This document shows positions 5,191-6,472 of a stretch of 6,472 nucleotides of DNA, piece after piece (positions within the stretch are counted from its first letter, which is position 1; each line of letters starts with the position of its first letter). The position numbers and the translations under genes were made by a program. Origin of the DNA: Clostridiales bacterium UBA1381 (GTDB lineage Bacteria; Bacillota; Clostridia; UBA1381); the NCBI GenBank assembly GCA_002305435.1, contig DBQZ01000019.1, positions 414 to 6,885 of the forward strand, read 5' to 3'. The notes beneath the pieces are model-generated. The model did not search any database. It was not told where the DNA came from and saw nothing but the letters and a program-made list of their open reading frames with translations.

Positions 5191-6472
5191 CTATTTCTCT
5201 TCCTTTGCCTCACGCTTTATTTCCTTAAGACGCTTCATAACGTCGTTGTCCCCGCGTCCGAAGTAATCGTGAAGTATCTTATATTCCGCATACAGCTTAT
5301 CATACGTCTTAACGTTTTCGGGGATAGGCTTGTATACAATATCCTTTACCTTGCCCATCTTGCCGGCTGCGTCTACTATGGAATCATATCCGCCGTTTTC
5401 AGCCCCTGCTGCAACTGCGCCGAACATAGCAGAGCCGAGAGCCGGAGTCTGGGCGGATGCCGATATTCTTATCTCCATATTCGTAACATCGGCGTATATC
5501 TGCATCATCATTGCATCCTTATCGGCAATACCGCCGGCAGCGTAAAGCTCCGTTATCGGCACGCCGTTTTCACGGAACGTCTCTATTATCATCCGCTTGC
5601 CGTATGCCGTAGCCTCAATAAGCGCACGGTATATCTCCTCCGGCTTTGTAAGAAGCGTCATACCGAGCATCATGCCCGTAAGGTCAACGTCTACAAGCAC
5701 GCTGCGGTTGCCGTTCCACCAGTCGAGGGCTACAAGCCCGCTTTCGCCGGGTTTTAACTTGGAGGCCTTTTCACGCAGATATTTGTGGATATTTACTCCC
5801 TTATTCTTAGCGTCCTCTGTATATTCGGCGGGAACGCAGTTTGAAACGAACCAGTCGAAATGGTCGCCCACGCACGACTGTCCGGCCTCGTAGCCGAGAT
5901 AACCGGCTATTATGCCGTCCTCAACAACGCCGCACATTCCCGGCACTATCTCTTCCTTTTCGCCCAGAAGCACATCGCAGGTCGAGGTTCCGATTATCAT
6001 CAGCATCTTGCCCGGTTCGGTTACGCCAACCGCCGGAAGCGCAACGTGAGCGTCAACGTTTGCAACAGCAACAGCCGTTCCCGGAAGCAAGCCTGTCATG
6101 CGGGCTGCCTCCTCTGTTATCTCCCCTGCCTTATCGCCGAGCGGGGAAATATCCCTTGAGAGCTTTTCATCTACGAAATTCTCCATCCGCTCGTCAAGCG
6201 CACGGTAGAAATCCTTTGAGGGATAACCCTCCCGCTTATGCCAGAGCGCCTTGTAGCCTGCCGTGCAGGAATTGCGGGTCTCAACGCCCGTCAGCTGCCA
6301 TATTACCCAGTCGGCAGCCTCTATAAACCTGTCCATCTTCTCGTATATCTGGGGTGCTTCGTTCAAAATCTGCCACGCCTTCGGAACGAGCCATTCCGAG
6401 GATATTTTGCCGCCGTAACGGGCAAGGAACTTTTCGCCCCTCTCCTCAGCTATCTTATTAAGGCGGTTCGCC
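5191..6472 (-). CDS. araB: Ribulokinase, FGGY family (partial, N-terminus off the right edge)
   Basis: Phosphorylates L-ribulose with ATP to L-ribulose 5-phosphate, the step before AraD. 426 residues are readable to the stop at 5191-5193. The frame is open to the right edge, so a TTG at 6364-6366 is an internal codon and not the start. Full-length AraB is about 530-570 residues, so roughly the first 110-140, including the N-terminal phosphate-binding region, are missing. Visible in fragment numbering: SSEWLVPKAWQILNEAP (24-40) and RFIEAADWVIWQLTG (48-62), typical AraB; VANVDAHVALPAVG (136-149) with the catalytic Asp140; IIGTSTCDVLLG (159-170); GLVALDWWNGNRSVLVD (245-261), an AraB-specific block; and AAGGIADKDAMMMQIYADV (311-329), the nucleotide-binding segment, then PALGSAMFGAVAAG. 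The tail is Lys/Glu-rich. araD follows 11 bp downstream. No araA is in view; it may lie upstream or elsewhere. Confidence 0.95.
   Translation of the reverse strand, partial: ANRLNKIAEERGEKFLARYGGKISSEWLVPKAWQILNEAPQIYEKMDRFIEAADWVIWQLTGVETRNSCTAGYKALWHKREGYPSKDFYRALDERMENFVDEKLSRDISPLGDKAGEITEEAARMTGLLPGTAVAVANVDAHVALPAVGVTEPGKMLMIIGTSTCDVLLGEKEEIVPGMCGVVEDGIIAGYLGYEAGQSCVGDHFDWFVSNCVPAEYTEDAKNKGVNIHKYLREKASKLKPGESGLVALDWWNGNRSVLVDVDLTGMMLGMTLLTKPEEIYRALIEATAYGKRMIIETFRENGVPITELYAAGGIADKDAMMMQIYADVTNMEIRISASAQTPALGSAMFGAVAAGAENGGYDSIVDAAGKMGKVKDIVYKPIPENVKTYDKLYAEYKILHDYFGRGDNDVMKRLKEIKREAKEEK

Noticed and set aside
6364..6366. TTG as the start of the FGGY kinase
   Set aside because: The frame continues upstream to the window edge with typical AraB sequence (SSEWLVPKAWQI), so this codon is internal.

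Overview
This window looks like chromosomal DNA of a spore-forming or spore-derived Clostridia-type Bacillota with moderately GC-rich coding sequence and AT-rich promoters. An Oscillospiraceae/Ruminococcaceae-like gut or rumen lineage is a reasonable guess, but it is inference. The support is the set of families present (ECF biotin transporter subunit BioY, a GerMN-domain lipoprotein, a CheD-like protein, a Firmicutes-style AraB and AraD), strong AGGAGG-type ribosome binding sites, and sigma-A promoters with near-perfect TATAAT boxes. No mobile element, CRISPR array, rRNA or tRNA gene is visible.

Layout, left to right. (1) 1-315, minus: the N-terminal part of bioY, running off the left edge. 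It has its own strong promoter and a 23-bp palindrome of BirA-like half-sites overlapping the -35 box. (2) 391-3366, minus: one transcription unit with a promoter just upstream of galM (aldose 1-epimerase), then a MATE-family efflux transporter, then a CheD-fold protein, closed by an intrinsic terminator. The gaps inside the unit are 12 and 13 bp. (3) 3371-3868, minus: a small GerMN-domain lipoprotein ending just before the galM promoter. (4) 3869-4064: AT-rich divergent intergenic region carrying a plus-strand promoter. (5) 4065-4409, plus: a small stand-alone SCP2-domain protein. (6) 4411-4475: a long hairpin with T-tracts on both sides, serving as terminator for two convergent units. (7) 4487 to the right edge, minus: araD (L-ribulose-5-phosphate 4-epimerase) preceded by araB (ribulokinase, N-terminus outside the window), 11 bp apart, so an arabinose-catabolic operon.

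How the parts fit. AraB and AraD are the kinase and epimerase steps of L-arabinose catabolism to D-xylulose 5-phosphate. GalM interconverts sugar anomers and would fit a hemicellulose- or galactose-using organism, although it is transcribed from a separate promoter. BioY indicates biotin uptake. The most unusual items are the CheD-like protein, in which the residues aligning with all three catalytic positions of CheD (Thr, Cys, His) are replaced by Ala, Asp and Arg, and the compact biotin-type operator in front of bioY, whose half-sites are about one helical turn closer than in the classical BirA operator. I do not see a clearly new multi-gene system. The CheD-like pseudoenzyme in an operon with a MATE pump and a mutarotase is the best candidate for something undescribed.
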